Positions 51,587 to 60,368 of a DNA stretch of 64,000 nucleotides are shown one piece after another. A program made the translations under genes and the position numbers. The notes below the pieces were generated by a model. The model saw only the letters and a program-made list of their open reading frames with translations. It was not told where the DNA came from and did not search any database. Positions within the stretch are counted from its first letter, which is position 1; each line of letters opens with the position of its first letter. This DNA is from Candidatus Latescibacterota bacterium (GTDB lineage Bacteria > Latescibacterota > UBA2968 > UBA8231), in contig JAJEGS010000011.1 of assembly GCA_022819745.1 (NCBI GenBank), positions 62,001-126,000 of the forward strand, read 5' to 3'.

Positions 51587-53584
51587 TTAATAGGCCAAGC
51601 CAACGGGCAGGAGCGCCCGCCCGTGCTGGGCCTCGGTCACCAGCGCCAGATCCAATAAGTACAAGCCCGGCGGCAAAAGTGCACCCTGCTCGTCGCGGCC
51701 ATCCCAAAAGGCCCGTTGCGGACCCGTGCCCTGTGCGCCGATCTCCACGTGGGCGCGACGGTTGCCCGCCAAGTCGTACACATCGAGTACCACCGGCACG
51801 GGCGCGGGCAGCAGGAAGAGCGCGTACTCTAGAGCTAAGCGGTCGTTCACCCCATCGCCGTTGGGCGTGACCACCCCGCTCGACAAGCGCACGCGCTGGA
51901 CGATCTCTGCGGCTGGGTTCGCAGCCCCGAGCACCCGCAGGCTATTGGTGGAGACAGCGGCGCTGGCATCGCCTGGCTCAATCGGCTGTGGCAGGCGGTT
52001 CTCGTCCTCGGTCAACACCTCGCCGGTAAAGGTCGTCGCGCGCGCAAAGACCTCCGCGGCAAAAACCACCCGCAGCGGCTCGTTGGACGCAGCAGTCACT
52101 TTGCGCGGCAGCAGCACCTCCAAGCTCGCGTCGCCTTCGACCACGGCCAGCGGCTCGACGACCGCGAGCGGATCGCCCATTTCCAAGCGCGCAAACTCGG
52201 GCGCAATGCCCGTGTGGATTCGCACCCGGTCAAAGCCTCCTTCGGCGGCGCTGGCAAACGAGGCGCGCACGTCGTACACAAACGTCTCCCGCGCCCCCAA
52301 CTCGACTTGGACAAAACCCGGAGGAGGCTGCATGTCGGCTGCGCGCGCTACTTCGCCCACGATCTGCGCGGCCAAGGGCGGCGAGGTTTCAATCCACAGC
52401 GAGTCGAGCTCTACCCAGTCGCCAAAAGCCCGGCTTTGCAGGGTGATTTGGAACTGTAAATGCGAGCCGTTGCGCAAGTCGAGCCAAGTGCCGGATTCTG
52501 TGATGGGGCTGGACCAAAAAGACCAATTCTCGCTGTCGTAGCCAATGGAAGCGCGGATGCCGGGCTGGCGGTCGATTTGCAAAATTCCCTCGGTTTCGGG
52601 CAGGCGTAGGTCGTTTTCGTAGCGCTCGCGCGTCACTACAAACTCCCGGCCCGAGTCCGTGTACTCGTGGTATATGTTGGGGTCGCCGTCGCGGCCGGCC
52701 CGCACCTCCACCTCCACCCACGCCTCAGCGTCTGACACCACTACGGCTTCTTCGCCGACCATCCGCATGGTGCGCGCGGCCCACGCCAAGCGACCAAAGT
52801 TCACTTCGGCCCCTAAGTCGAGAATTTTGCTGCGGTAGATGGCCCGCTTGGGCACGCCGCGACCGGTGAGCACAAATTCGGCAATGGTGCCGCGCACCGT
52901 GTTGCTGTCGGTGGTACGCTGCTCGTCGAGCACGGATGCTTTGCGCTGGTAACGCACAAAGCGCACGTATTGCTGGGGAAAATCGATCGCGACCTCTGGC
53001 TCAAAGTTGACCGGCACATCGGCGATGAGGGTGTTCAAGCGGTGATAGCCCCTTTGCGCGAGGATGTCGCCCGCCTCGGCGGCAATGCTCACCTCAAAGG
53101 CCGGCACGGGGTCTTGGTTGAGCGGCACGCCGTCGGAGCGGACCCCCTCGGTCGGAGTGACAAACCCAAAGCGCCTAGCCGGCACGGGTACGCCGATGTC
53201 GATGGTCCACCAGCCGTCGCGGGCCGTGTTGTACGTGCTCCGCAACCCATCCACGTAGAGCGGGCTGTCGTAATAGGAAGTTTGGTTGACGTTCGTACCG
53301 TCGCGATACCACAGCCGCGGCTGATGCCCGTCGATGTACCCTAGTTCGCGCGGGACGATCAGTTCGGACCAACCTGCTACCGACAGGAACATGTTGTCGC
53401 CGTCGGCAAAATACACGGGTCGGATGCGCTCGGCGTTGATGTCCATGATGATCCGCGTGGTGTCGCTGCCGTCCCACGCCCGCCCGGCCCCGCCGATTTG
53501 CCACAGCGATATTTGCGCTTCCGCCGAGGAGTACAGCACAAGTGCGAGCAGTGCGATTCTGTACATCGGTGCGCGTACCATCAC
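51587..53584 (-). CDS. large secreted protein with FlgD-like C-terminal tail
   Basis: A 665-residue paralogue of the 49160-51490 protein. Signal peptide about 1-23. Two jelly-roll-like segments occur in the N-terminal half (GWWTIDIGVPVPARRFGFV near 122; ILDLGAEVNFGRLAWA near 254), and the tail has VTPNGDGVNDRLALEYALF near 573-591 with FWDGRDEQGALLPPGLYLLD. No catalytic residues can be read. The two genes are 96 bases apart around a hairpin repeat and probably arose by duplication. Confidence 0.8.
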   Translation of the reverse strand: MMVRAPMYRIALLALVLYSSAEAQISLWQIGGAGRAWDGSDTTRIIMDINAERIRPVYFADGDNMFLSVAGWSELIVPRELGYIDGHQPRLWYRDGTNVNQTSYYDSPLYVDGLRSTYNTARDGWWTIDIGVPVPARRFGFVTPTEGVRSDGVPLNQDPVPAFEVSIAAEAGDILAQRGYHRLNTLIADVPVNFEPEVAIDFPQQYVRFVRYQRKASVLDEQRTTDSNTVRGTIAEFVLTGRGVPKRAIYRSKILDLGAEVNFGRLAWAARTMRMVGEEAVVVSDAEAWVEVEVRAGRDGDPNIYHEYTDSGREFVVTRERYENDLRLPETEGILQIDRQPGIRASIGYDSENWSFWSSPITESGTWLDLRNGSHLQFQITLQSRAFGDWVELDSLWIETSPPLAAQIVGEVARAADMQPPPGFVQVELGARETFVYDVRASFASAAEGGFDRVRIHTGIAPEFARLEMGDPLAVVEPLAVVEGDASLEVLLPRKVTAASNEPLRVVFAAEVFARATTFTGEVLTEDENRLPQPIEPGDASAAVSTNSLRVLGAANPAAEIVQRVRLSSGVVTPNGDGVNDRLALEYALFLLPAPVPVVLDVYDLAGNRRAHVEIGAQGTGPQRAFWDGRDEQGALLPPGLYLLDLALVTEAQHGRALLPVGLAY

Positions 53585-53701
53585 GCCCTCCTGTTAAACG
53601 GCACTCAATATAATGCAATGCGCATAGGCAAGCTATTGACGCGAGCGCGTCCTACTCCCTTTATATGCCAATCTTCCAACCCCAACAAGGAGCTTTTCCA
53701 C

Positions 53702-54427
53702 ATGGGCAAATTAGGGTACGACGATACCCCCCTACTACCCAACTCTCCCTATTGCGTTCACGATCACCAGCGGCCCGCCCCGGCGGTCGTAACGCCCGGC
53801 AGCGACAACAGCCCCCCCTCCGACGCGGTCGTCCTCTTCGACGGCACCAGCCTCGACGGCTGGCAGAGTGCCAAAGGCGGCGACGCCCCTTGGCAGTTGG
53901 CCGACGGCTATATGGAGGTCGCGCCCCGTACCGGCGACATTGTGAGCACAGCGCGCTTTGGCGACGTCCAGTACCATCTCGAATTCGCCTGCCCCAGCGA
54001 GGTCAAAGGCGAGAGCCAAGGGCGCGGCAACAGCGGCGTTTTCCTCATGAGCCTATACGAGATCCAAGTCCTCGACGGGTACGACAACCCCACGTATGCC
54101 GACGGTACCACGGCCTCGGTCTATGGCGAGTATCCGCCGCTGGTCAACGCCTGCCGCCCGCCTGGAGAATGGCAGACCTACGACATCTTCTGGACGTCCC
54201 CGCGCTTCAATGGTGCCGAGCTGGTCAGCCCGGCTTACCTCACCTTGGTACACAACGGCGTCTTGGTCCACCACCACGTCGAGGTCTTAGGTCCTACGGG
54301 CCATCGCGGTGTCTATCGCTACGAAGTGCATCCCCCCACCGGCCCGCTCCGCTTGCAAGATCACGGCGACCTCGTGCGCTATCGCAATATCTGGGCGCGG
54401 CCCGTAAAGGGATACGACGAAGGCTGA
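53702..54427 (+). CDS. DUF1080 (3-keto-disaccharide hydrolase-like) protein
   Basis: A 241-residue protein with a single DUF1080 beta-sandwich: LFDGTSLDGWQ near 49-59, GDVQYHLEFACPSE near 84-97, GNSGVFLMSLYEIQVLD near 107-123 and HHHVEVLG near 192-199. Members bind or hydrolyse glycans, with 3-keto-disaccharide hydrolases among described ones. No signal peptide is present. AAGGAG lies 11 bases before the ATG at 53702; an upstream in-frame extension overlaps a divergent gene. A terminator-like hairpin follows. Confidence 0.87.
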   Translation: MGKLGYDDTPLLPNSPYCVHDHQRPAPAVVTPGSDNSPPSDAVVLFDGTSLDGWQSAKGGDAPWQLADGYMEVAPRTGDIVSTARFGDVQYHLEFACPSEVKGESQGRGNSGVFLMSLYEIQVLDGYDNPTYADGTTASVYGEYPPLVNACRPPGEWQTYDIFWTSPRFNGAELVSPAYLTLVHNGVLVHHHVEVLGPTGHRGVYRYEVHPPTGPLRLQDHGDLVRYRNIWARPVKGYDEG

Positions 54428-54448
54428 GGTACGGCTACATGGAAAAGG

Positions 54449-54482
54449 CAAAGGGCTGCGAGTGCAATCTCGCAGCCCTTTG
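54449..54482. terminator. bidirectional hairpin between DUF1080 and PEP-utilising genes
   Basis: A perfect 14-base-pair stem (CAAAGGGCTGCGAG at 54449-54462; CTCGCAGCCCTTTG at 54469-54482), loop TGCAAT. The minus-strand side continues CCTTTTCC. It separates convergent genes and probably ends both transcripts. Confidence 0.65.
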
Positions 54483-54533
54483 TGGTGTACATCCAACTGT
54501 GTTGGCCGCAGTGAAAGCCAACAAGGGCTTACA

Positions 54534-56939
54534 TCACAACAGCCTTATCACCCCGCTTTGGCCATCAATTTCGATCAACTGCCCGGTTCTAATCTTCTTG
54601 GTCCCGGTCAAAGTTCCCACCACCGCCGGCAATCCGTATTCCCGGGCGACAACCGCCCCATGACACAACGCCCCACCCTTGTCGCTCACTAACCCCGCGC
54701 CAACGGCAAAAAGCGGCGTCCAATGAGGATCGGTCGTACCACAGATCAATACTTCCCCCGGCTGTAGCTCCAATGCCTTGCCCAGATTCACGGCCACGCG
54801 CGCACGTCCCCTGACAATCCCCGGCGAAGCCCCTACGCCACGTACCTCTCCCTTTGGTGCCTCAAGTGGGGTCGAGGGACCCCAAAACAGGTAATCTTCC
54901 TCCCCGGTCGGCGGCTCCTTACAAGCACCGAGGAAATCTGGCGGCGATAATTTCAACCGTCGATCAAATTCCCGTTGGCGTTCGACGACGCGCGCGCGCA
55001 ACGGCTGACGCACGCCGAATCCCCAGAGGATGATTTCGTTCAGTTCTAGGTATTTGATCTCGCTCCGCTTCTTCTGGAGAATACCGCCTTTGATCATTCG
55101 GCGGCCTAGTTCATCGAAAAGCGGAAATATGTAATGAGCTGCGATCCCATCGACCCAGTAGTTGTGGTCCTCAGTAAGCGGATAATTGGCCAGAGCTACC
55201 TGCAAAAGTTCATCAAAAACCTCGCATTCCTGCTTTTTCAGCAGCGAACGCACATGCGCGGTAAATTGCTCCCGCTCTGCCGCCAGTTGGCGCAATTTCA
55301 CGTGCGGATCTTCCACGCCCTGCTCGGCGTACTTGAGAACCAAGGACGCGAGAAATTCCGGTGTATCTTTCCAATAAGTCTCTAAGTACTGGTCGAAAAT
55401 CTCTTTGAAGGTACCCTCAAGCCCGTCCCATCTGCCCTGCTTCTTACGCGACTGTAAGGCAGTCCTTAGAAGCTCTTCGTTGGTGGGAGTAAGGTGCTGT
55501 TGCAACTGCCACAGGAGATGTCCCTTCTCAACGCTCAAATTTGACTGCCCCTGTACCAACTTGTAGGGCTCGCTTTCCGCGGCATCGGGGAACCGTTTGC
55601 GATACCACTCCACCAAGTGCCCAACGGCCTCGACCGCGGTCCCGCCTAGATGCGCGTGCATTCTCGCGCATTCGCAATACCAAGGCAGTGCTTCGACCAG
55701 CACGCTGGCCAACTCGTCGTTGGACAGCGCCGACAGATCCAAGCTGCGGAAATAAGCCCGCTTCCGCTTGAGCTTAGGCAGCCATTCATTTTTCCAGAGT
55801 TCCGGTATCTCGCGCTCCGTTTTTTTGCGGGCGTCTTCTCGCTCCTTGCGGTTGCCGACTCTGAAAGGTTTTTCCGCCTCGTATGCGTAGCCGTTCACAT
55901 AGATCCGCATAGGTAACGTGCCGCTGCCCGTCTCCCGCCGAGCTTTCGCCCAACCCTGCATCCAATACCATTCAAACGACTGATCGAGCGGCGTTTCCAG
56001 ACTCCCCTTGCGCCAAGGCAATTCCGCATCTTTGGGATCGTCCCATTCCACCGACCAATCTCCTCCATCTTGCGCAAGGGTCGTCACCGGGCGGCATTGG
56101 AGCAAATACAGCTTCCCATCCTTGAAAGCGCATTCCAAGTCAACGGGCCACCCCATCCGAGCCTCCAGATCAACCGCGCTACGGCAGACCTCGCCGACTT
56201 GTTCGTCGGTTAGGGTTGGCCGCGACTGGTTATCTGCTGGCACGTCTATTTCGATCACGCCAGTGGACCCGGCGGCGCACATCCGCTCTTTCTTGGCCAC
56301 GTTCCGCGTCTTGATCCGCAATTCCCGTTTGTCCACGTTGTACGTGTCGGGGACCGAACTGCCATCGACTAGCCCTTCTCCCAATCCCCAATATGCGTTG
56401 ATGACGATCTCGCTTGGGTCGTTGGTGACTGGATTGGCGGTAAACGCGACTACTGAGGAGTCTGCGGCGACGAACTCCTGCACGAGAATGGCCAGATTCA
56501 CCTCGTCTGCACTGGCCTCTGAGCGCTTGCGGTAGGCTGCGGCATGGGGCTGATAGGCCGCCGCCACGCACTCGGCTACCGCCGCAACCACGGCATCCAT
56601 GCCCACGACGTTCAACAGAGTCTGATACTGGCCGGCAAAGGAACTAATCGCACCGTCCTCCGCCACAGCCGAGGATCGGACTGCTACCGCCGGTTCGGGA
56701 GTTCCGCAATGAGCGCCCAGTTCCGCGTACGCAGCTTCGATCTCCGCATAAAGGTCGGGAGGCAGCGATGCTTCGCCACTTTGCATCGGCATCACTCTCG
56801 ACGTGGCACTGGGGGTGATACAAAACCCGGGCGGAACACGTCCGCCGCTATGTAGCTGGTTGAGGTTAGCCGCTTTACCGCCTACCAGTTCTCTCTTGCC
56901 GCTTGCAGGGTCGTCTAACCAAATAACATTCAAAGCCAT
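54534..56939 (-). CDS. PEP/pyruvate-binding and PEP-utilising enzyme
   Basis: An 801-residue protein with an N-terminal ATP-grasp PEP/pyruvate-binding domain (about 15-310; VGGKAANLNQL near 21, VRSSAVAEDG near 110, NAYWGLGEG near 187) and a C-terminal phosphohistidine domain with the signature GGALCHGAVVAREYG near 745-759 (His about 750). The composition matches rifampicin phosphotransferase/PEP-synthase-like enzymes rather than true PPDK, which has a PEP-binding barrel not evident here. The role is open; ATP-driven phosphotransfer to a small molecule is expected. ATG at 56939 follows AAGGAA. Confidence 0.85.
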   Translation of the reverse strand: MALNVIWLDDPASGKRELVGGKAANLNQLHSGGRVPPGFCITPSATSRVMPMQSGEASLPPDLYAEIEAAYAELGAHCGTPEPAVAVRSSAVAEDGAISSFAGQYQTLLNVVGMDAVVAAVAECVAAAYQPHAAAYRKRSEASADEVNLAILVQEFVAADSSVVAFTANPVTNDPSEIVINAYWGLGEGLVDGSSVPDTYNVDKRELRIKTRNVAKKERMCAAGSTGVIEIDVPADNQSRPTLTDEQVGEVCRSAVDLEARMGWPVDLECAFKDGKLYLLQCRPVTTLAQDGGDWSVEWDDPKDAELPWRKGSLETPLDQSFEWYWMQGWAKARRETGSGTLPMRIYVNGYAYEAEKPFRVGNRKEREDARKKTEREIPELWKNEWLPKLKRKRAYFRSLDLSALSNDELASVLVEALPWYCECARMHAHLGGTAVEAVGHLVEWYRKRFPDAAESEPYKLVQGQSNLSVEKGHLLWQLQQHLTPTNEELLRTALQSRKKQGRWDGLEGTFKEIFDQYLETYWKDTPEFLASLVLKYAEQGVEDPHVKLRQLAAEREQFTAHVRSLLKKQECEVFDELLQVALANYPLTEDHNYWVDGIAAHYIFPLFDELGRRMIKGGILQKKRSEIKYLELNEIILWGFGVRQPLRARVVERQREFDRRLKLSPPDFLGACKEPPTGEEDYLFWGPSTPLEAPKGEVRGVGASPGIVRGRARVAVNLGKALELQPGEVLICGTTDPHWTPLFAVGAGLVSDKGGALCHGAVVAREYGLPAVVGTLTGTKKIRTGQLIEIDGQSGVIRLL

Positions 56940-57026
56940 GTTATTCCTTACCAATGAGAGCGTTTCACGTAGCTAATTCCACAGACCCTGCGTCGATTCC
57001 ACCGCACCGCACGCTGGACCGCAGGA

Positions 57027-58928
57027 TCATCCCACCAAAATCCGCACATCCCCCCGCCGCGCCGTCAGTCCCTCGGCGTCGAAGTGGCCCAAAAGCGCCA
57101 TCGCGCATTTGCGGTTGCTGCCAATCAGCGTGCGGAATTCGGCTACAGTAATCTCGCCGTTGCGCTTGAGAACGTCGCTCAGTAGCGTCCGCGCGCGGGC
57201 GAGAGCCTCGCAATGGATAAGCAACCCCCCTTCCAACGCGACCACCACCTCCAGCGCTTGCAGCGCTTGGACCATATCCGTTACCTGCGACAGGGGGGCG
57301 TCGAGAGCGTGGGCCAACTCGGCCATCGTCGGCAAATCGGCGAAATTCTCGGTGTTGAGCCGCGCCTCCACAGCCGCCTTTAGCACCTCTTGCTCTGGGG
57401 TGAAGCAAATGCTGTGCGACGTGGCTCGCACCACAGCCCCGTCCAGCGCGATCCGCCCTGCTTCCTCCAAGTAGCGCAACACGCAGTCGAACAATTCGGG
57501 CTGGATGTAGCGCGCGCTCAAATTGCGCAGTTCCTCGCGTGGCAATCCCAACTTGAGCGGCTGGGCGCGGTGAAAGCTCGCCAGCGCAGCCTCGGTCTGC
57601 GCGCCCCAGTGCTCGCACACGTCCAAATGCAAAACGTGCGGTTGCCCTTCCGACACTACGCGCACGGCGCGGCCAGCAGCTACGAGCGCGTCCGTCAAGC
57701 CCGCCAATCGCTCCACGCCGATGCCCATCTCACCGGCCAGCGCTTGTTGGCTTTTGAGCCGGTCGTCCGCGTGGCGGAGCCAGCACTCGACGACTTTGGG
57801 CAGGTCGGCATGGGCCAATGTCTGCAAATGCGCGAGCAACGCTGGCTCATAGCGCCGGTGCTTGGCCGGGTGCGGGTTGAGCACGCGGCCGCCGCCAATG
57901 GTCAGCGCCGGCGAGTACCGGCGCAGCACAAAGCGGTCGCCCCATGCCGCAACTACGGGAGCCTCTAGGCGAAGCTGTGCAAAACTCTCCTGCCCAAGCA
58001 TCAAGGGCTTGGCATCGGGAAGTACGACCCGAGCCATAATCTCTCGCGTGCCCAAATGCAGGCGCACGCGGGTGCGCGACGCCATAGTCATGGGGCTTGA
58101 AGCGAGGAGTTGCACCTCGGCGTCTAGCATCTGCGTGGGGCGAAAAAATCCAGACGCGACCAGCGAGTGCCCGCGCTCGATTTGGCCCTGCTCCACGCCA
58201 GCCAAATTGATCGCAGCTCGGTCGCCGGCCCGCACCTCTTGTACCGTCGCGCCGTGCTGTTGCAAGCGGCGCACGCGCGCCGACCGACCTTCGGGCGCAA
58301 TCTCCACTCGGTCGCCCTCAGCCAAGGCCCCGGCCTGCACCGTGCCTGTACAGACGAGACCAAAGCCCTTGACTCCAAAGGCCCGATCTACGGGCAGGCG
58401 GAACGGCGCGTCCGTGCGCTTGGCCGCGGTATCCTCAACCATGGCCAACAGCCGCTGCCGCAGCGGGTCAACGCCCGCGCCGCTGAGCGCAGAGACGCGA
58501 AAGATCTCAGCCTGCGCCAAAAAACTTCCGCACACAAACTCCCGTACCTCTTCCTCCACCAAGTCCAACCACTCCTCTTCCACCAAGTCGGCCTTGTTGA
58601 TCACCACCACCCCGCGCTCGACCCCCAAAAGCCGCAGCACGTCGAGATGCTCCCGCGACTGCGGCATCACGCCGTCGTCCGCAGCAATGACCAGCATGGC
58701 CACGTCAATGGTGCTGACGCCGGCCACCATAGTCTTGACGAAGCGCTCGTGGCCGGGCACGTCGATGATCGTGGCCTGATCCCCCAAAAAGGCAAAGCCG
58801 AGTTCAATGGTAATCCCCCGCGCCTGCTCTTCTGGGGCTTGGTCCGTATCCATGCCGGTCAGCGCCTTGACCAACAGAGTCTTGCCGTGGTCAATGTGCC
58901 CGGCCGTACCAATAACAGTGTGCGCCAT
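57027..58928 (-). CDS. selB: selenocysteine-specific elongation factor SelB
   Basis: A 633-residue translational GTPase: G1 GHIDHGKT (10-17), G2 RGITIE, G3 DVPGHE (about 60), G4 NKAD (about 114), then EF-Tu-like domains 2-3 and a C-terminal array of winged helices (about 380-633) for SECIS-RNA binding. It delivers Sec-tRNA to UGA codons in the cytoplasm. Its presence implies selenocysteine use in this genome, although no selA, selD, tRNA-Sec or readable selenoprotein is visible in the window. A divergent creatininase-like gene starts 77 bases away. Confidence 0.94.
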   Translation of the reverse strand: MAHTVIGTAGHIDHGKTLLVKALTGMDTDQAPEEQARGITIELGFAFLGDQATIIDVPGHERFVKTMVAGVSTIDVAMLVIAADDGVMPQSREHLDVLRLLGVERGVVVINKADLVEEEWLDLVEEEVREFVCGSFLAQAEIFRVSALSGAGVDPLRQRLLAMVEDTAAKRTDAPFRLPVDRAFGVKGFGLVCTGTVQAGALAEGDRVEIAPEGRSARVRRLQQHGATVQEVRAGDRAAINLAGVEQGQIERGHSLVASGFFRPTQMLDAEVQLLASSPMTMASRTRVRLHLGTREIMARVVLPDAKPLMLGQESFAQLRLEAPVVAAWGDRFVLRRYSPALTIGGGRVLNPHPAKHRRYEPALLAHLQTLAHADLPKVVECWLRHADDRLKSQQALAGEMGIGVERLAGLTDALVAAGRAVRVVSEGQPHVLHLDVCEHWGAQTEAALASFHRAQPLKLGLPREELRNLSARYIQPELFDCVLRYLEEAGRIALDGAVVRATSHSICFTPEQEVLKAAVEARLNTENFADLPTMAELAHALDAPLSQVTDMVQALQALEVVVALEGGLLIHCEALARARTLLSDVLKRNGEITVAEFRTLIGSNRKCAMALLGHFDAEGLTARRGDVRILVG

Positions 58929-59005
58929 CTGCTCAATGTCCTGTTGACGTGCTCTTCCTGGCCTATATTATGTCCAATTCCGCGCCCACAACAAGGAACT
59001 TCTCC

Positions 59006-59740
59006 ATGTACCTCAAGCACCTACGTCCCTACCAACTCACCGATGCAGTGGCCCAAGGTCATCCCCTGCTCGTGCCGGCCGGCTGCATCGAGACCCACGG
59101 CCCGCACATGGCCATCGGCCACGACACCCTCATCGTCGAGGAGATCTGCGACCGCGTGGCCGCACGTACCCCTTGCGTCATTGCCCCGTCATTTGACTAC
59201 GGCCCCACCGGCTATGCCCTCGGCGGCCCAGCCGACGGGACCATCGACCCAGACTACGACGCCTTTGGCGGCTTGGCCAAGAGCATCCTGCGCAACTTTA
59301 TCGAAATGGGCTTCCGCAAGACCTACGTCATCATCATGCACCAAGGCATGGGTGGCCCCCTTGCCTTGGCCTTCAGCAAGGCCGCGGCCGAACTAGCGGT
59401 TGAGAAGGTGCTCGCCGAGGGACACCCACGCGGCTGGTGGGGCGACCGCGACGCGCTGGACCGGGTTGGCTCTTGGGGCGGGCGCATTGAAGTGCAGCCC
59501 ATGATCCTCCCAGAATCGAGTCCTCCGGCCGGAGGCGATCACGCCGGATACAACGAGACCTCTTTCCTGATGGCCGTCCGTCCCGAACTAGTCGAACAGG
59601 AGCGCCTCGGTGACGACGCGCCTTGGTACTGCCGCCAAGACAAAGAAAAAAACAGTTGGACCGCCAACGCCCAGCACGGCCAAGCCATGGTTGACGCCGT
59701 CGTCGATGCGTGGATCGCCAAAATCGACAAGGAGCGTTAA
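59006..59740 (+). CDS. creatininase-family amidohydrolase
   Basis: A 244-residue protein with the creatininase hallmark: P-A-G-C-I-E-T-H-G-P-H-M-A-I-G-H-D-T (near 23-40) supplies Glu and His metal ligands, and HQGMGG near 113-118. Members open cyclic amides or modify related metabolites. It leads a probable operon of three or four genes (59006-63813): the next start is 2 bases after its stop with AAGGAG inside its last codons. ATG at 59006 is preferred over an upstream one because it follows CAAGGAAC at proper spacing. Confidence 0.9.
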   Translation: MYLKHLRPYQLTDAVAQGHPLLVPAGCIETHGPHMAIGHDTLIVEEICDRVAARTPCVIAPSFDYGPTGYALGGPADGTIDPDYDAFGGLAKSILRNFIEMGFRKTYVIIMHQGMGGPLALAFSKAAAELAVEKVLAEGHPRGWWGDRDALDRVGSWGGRIEVQPMILPESSPPAGGDHAGYNETSFLMAVRPELVEQERLGDDAPWYCRQDKEKNSWTANAQHGQAMVDAVVDAWIAKIDKER

Positions 59741-59741
59741 A

Positions 59742-60365
59742 ATGACCCAAATACTGACCGTCCATCCCGACCGCCTCAAAGGCCGCCACATCCAACGCGC
59801 CGCCGAGGTACTCCACCAAGGCGGCGTCATCGTCTATCCCACCGACACCATCTACGGCCTTGGCTGCGACATCACCAACAAGCAGGCAATCGAGCGCGTG
59901 CAGCGCATCAAGGGCCGCGACAAAAAGAAACCCATGTCCTTTGTCTGCGCCGACCTAACCCACATCAGCGACTACGCCCGCGTCTCCAACTACGCCCACC
60001 GCATCCTCAAGCAGTGTCTGCCGGGAGCGTACACCTTCGTGTTGCCAGCCACTCGCCAGACGCCGCGCATCCTGCAAACCAAACAAAAGACCGTCGGCCT
60101 GCGGATTCCCGATCACCCAGTGCCACTGGCCTTGGTCCGCGCCCTCGGCCAACCCATCCTGAGCACCAGCGCCAACTACGCCGATCAAGAGGTGATAACC
60201 GAGCCGTGGGCTTTGGAGGAAGAGTTAGGGCCGCAAGTGGATTTGATCTTGGAGTGCGGGCCGCTGCCCGTGGAGGCCTCGAGCGTGGTGTCGTTGATGG
60301 GGGATCAAGTCGAGATAATTCGCGAGGGCAAAGGGGATTTAAGCTTGTTTGTCGAGGAAAATTAG
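59742..60365 (+). CDS. Sua5/YciO/YrdC-family protein (YciO type)
   Basis: A 207-residue YrdC-domain protein. YPTDTIYGLGCD (about 32-43), K-G-R-D-K-K-K-P near 57-64 and LSTSANYADQ near 141-150 match the nucleotide-binding pocket. The PMSFVCADLTHIS segment resembles the E. coli YciO subtype more than TsaC, so a role in threonylcarbamoyl-AMP synthesis is possible but not certain. It overlaps its neighbours closely and is transcribed with them. Confidence 0.9.
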   Translation: MTQILTVHPDRLKGRHIQRAAEVLHQGGVIVYPTDTIYGLGCDITNKQAIERVQRIKGRDKKKPMSFVCADLTHISDYARVSNYAHRILKQCLPGAYTFVLPATRQTPRILQTKQKTVGLRIPDHPVPLALVRALGQPILSTSANYADQEVITEPWALEEELGPQVDLILECGPLPVEASSVVSLMGDQVEIIREGKGDLSLFVEEN

Positions 60366-60368
60366 CGG

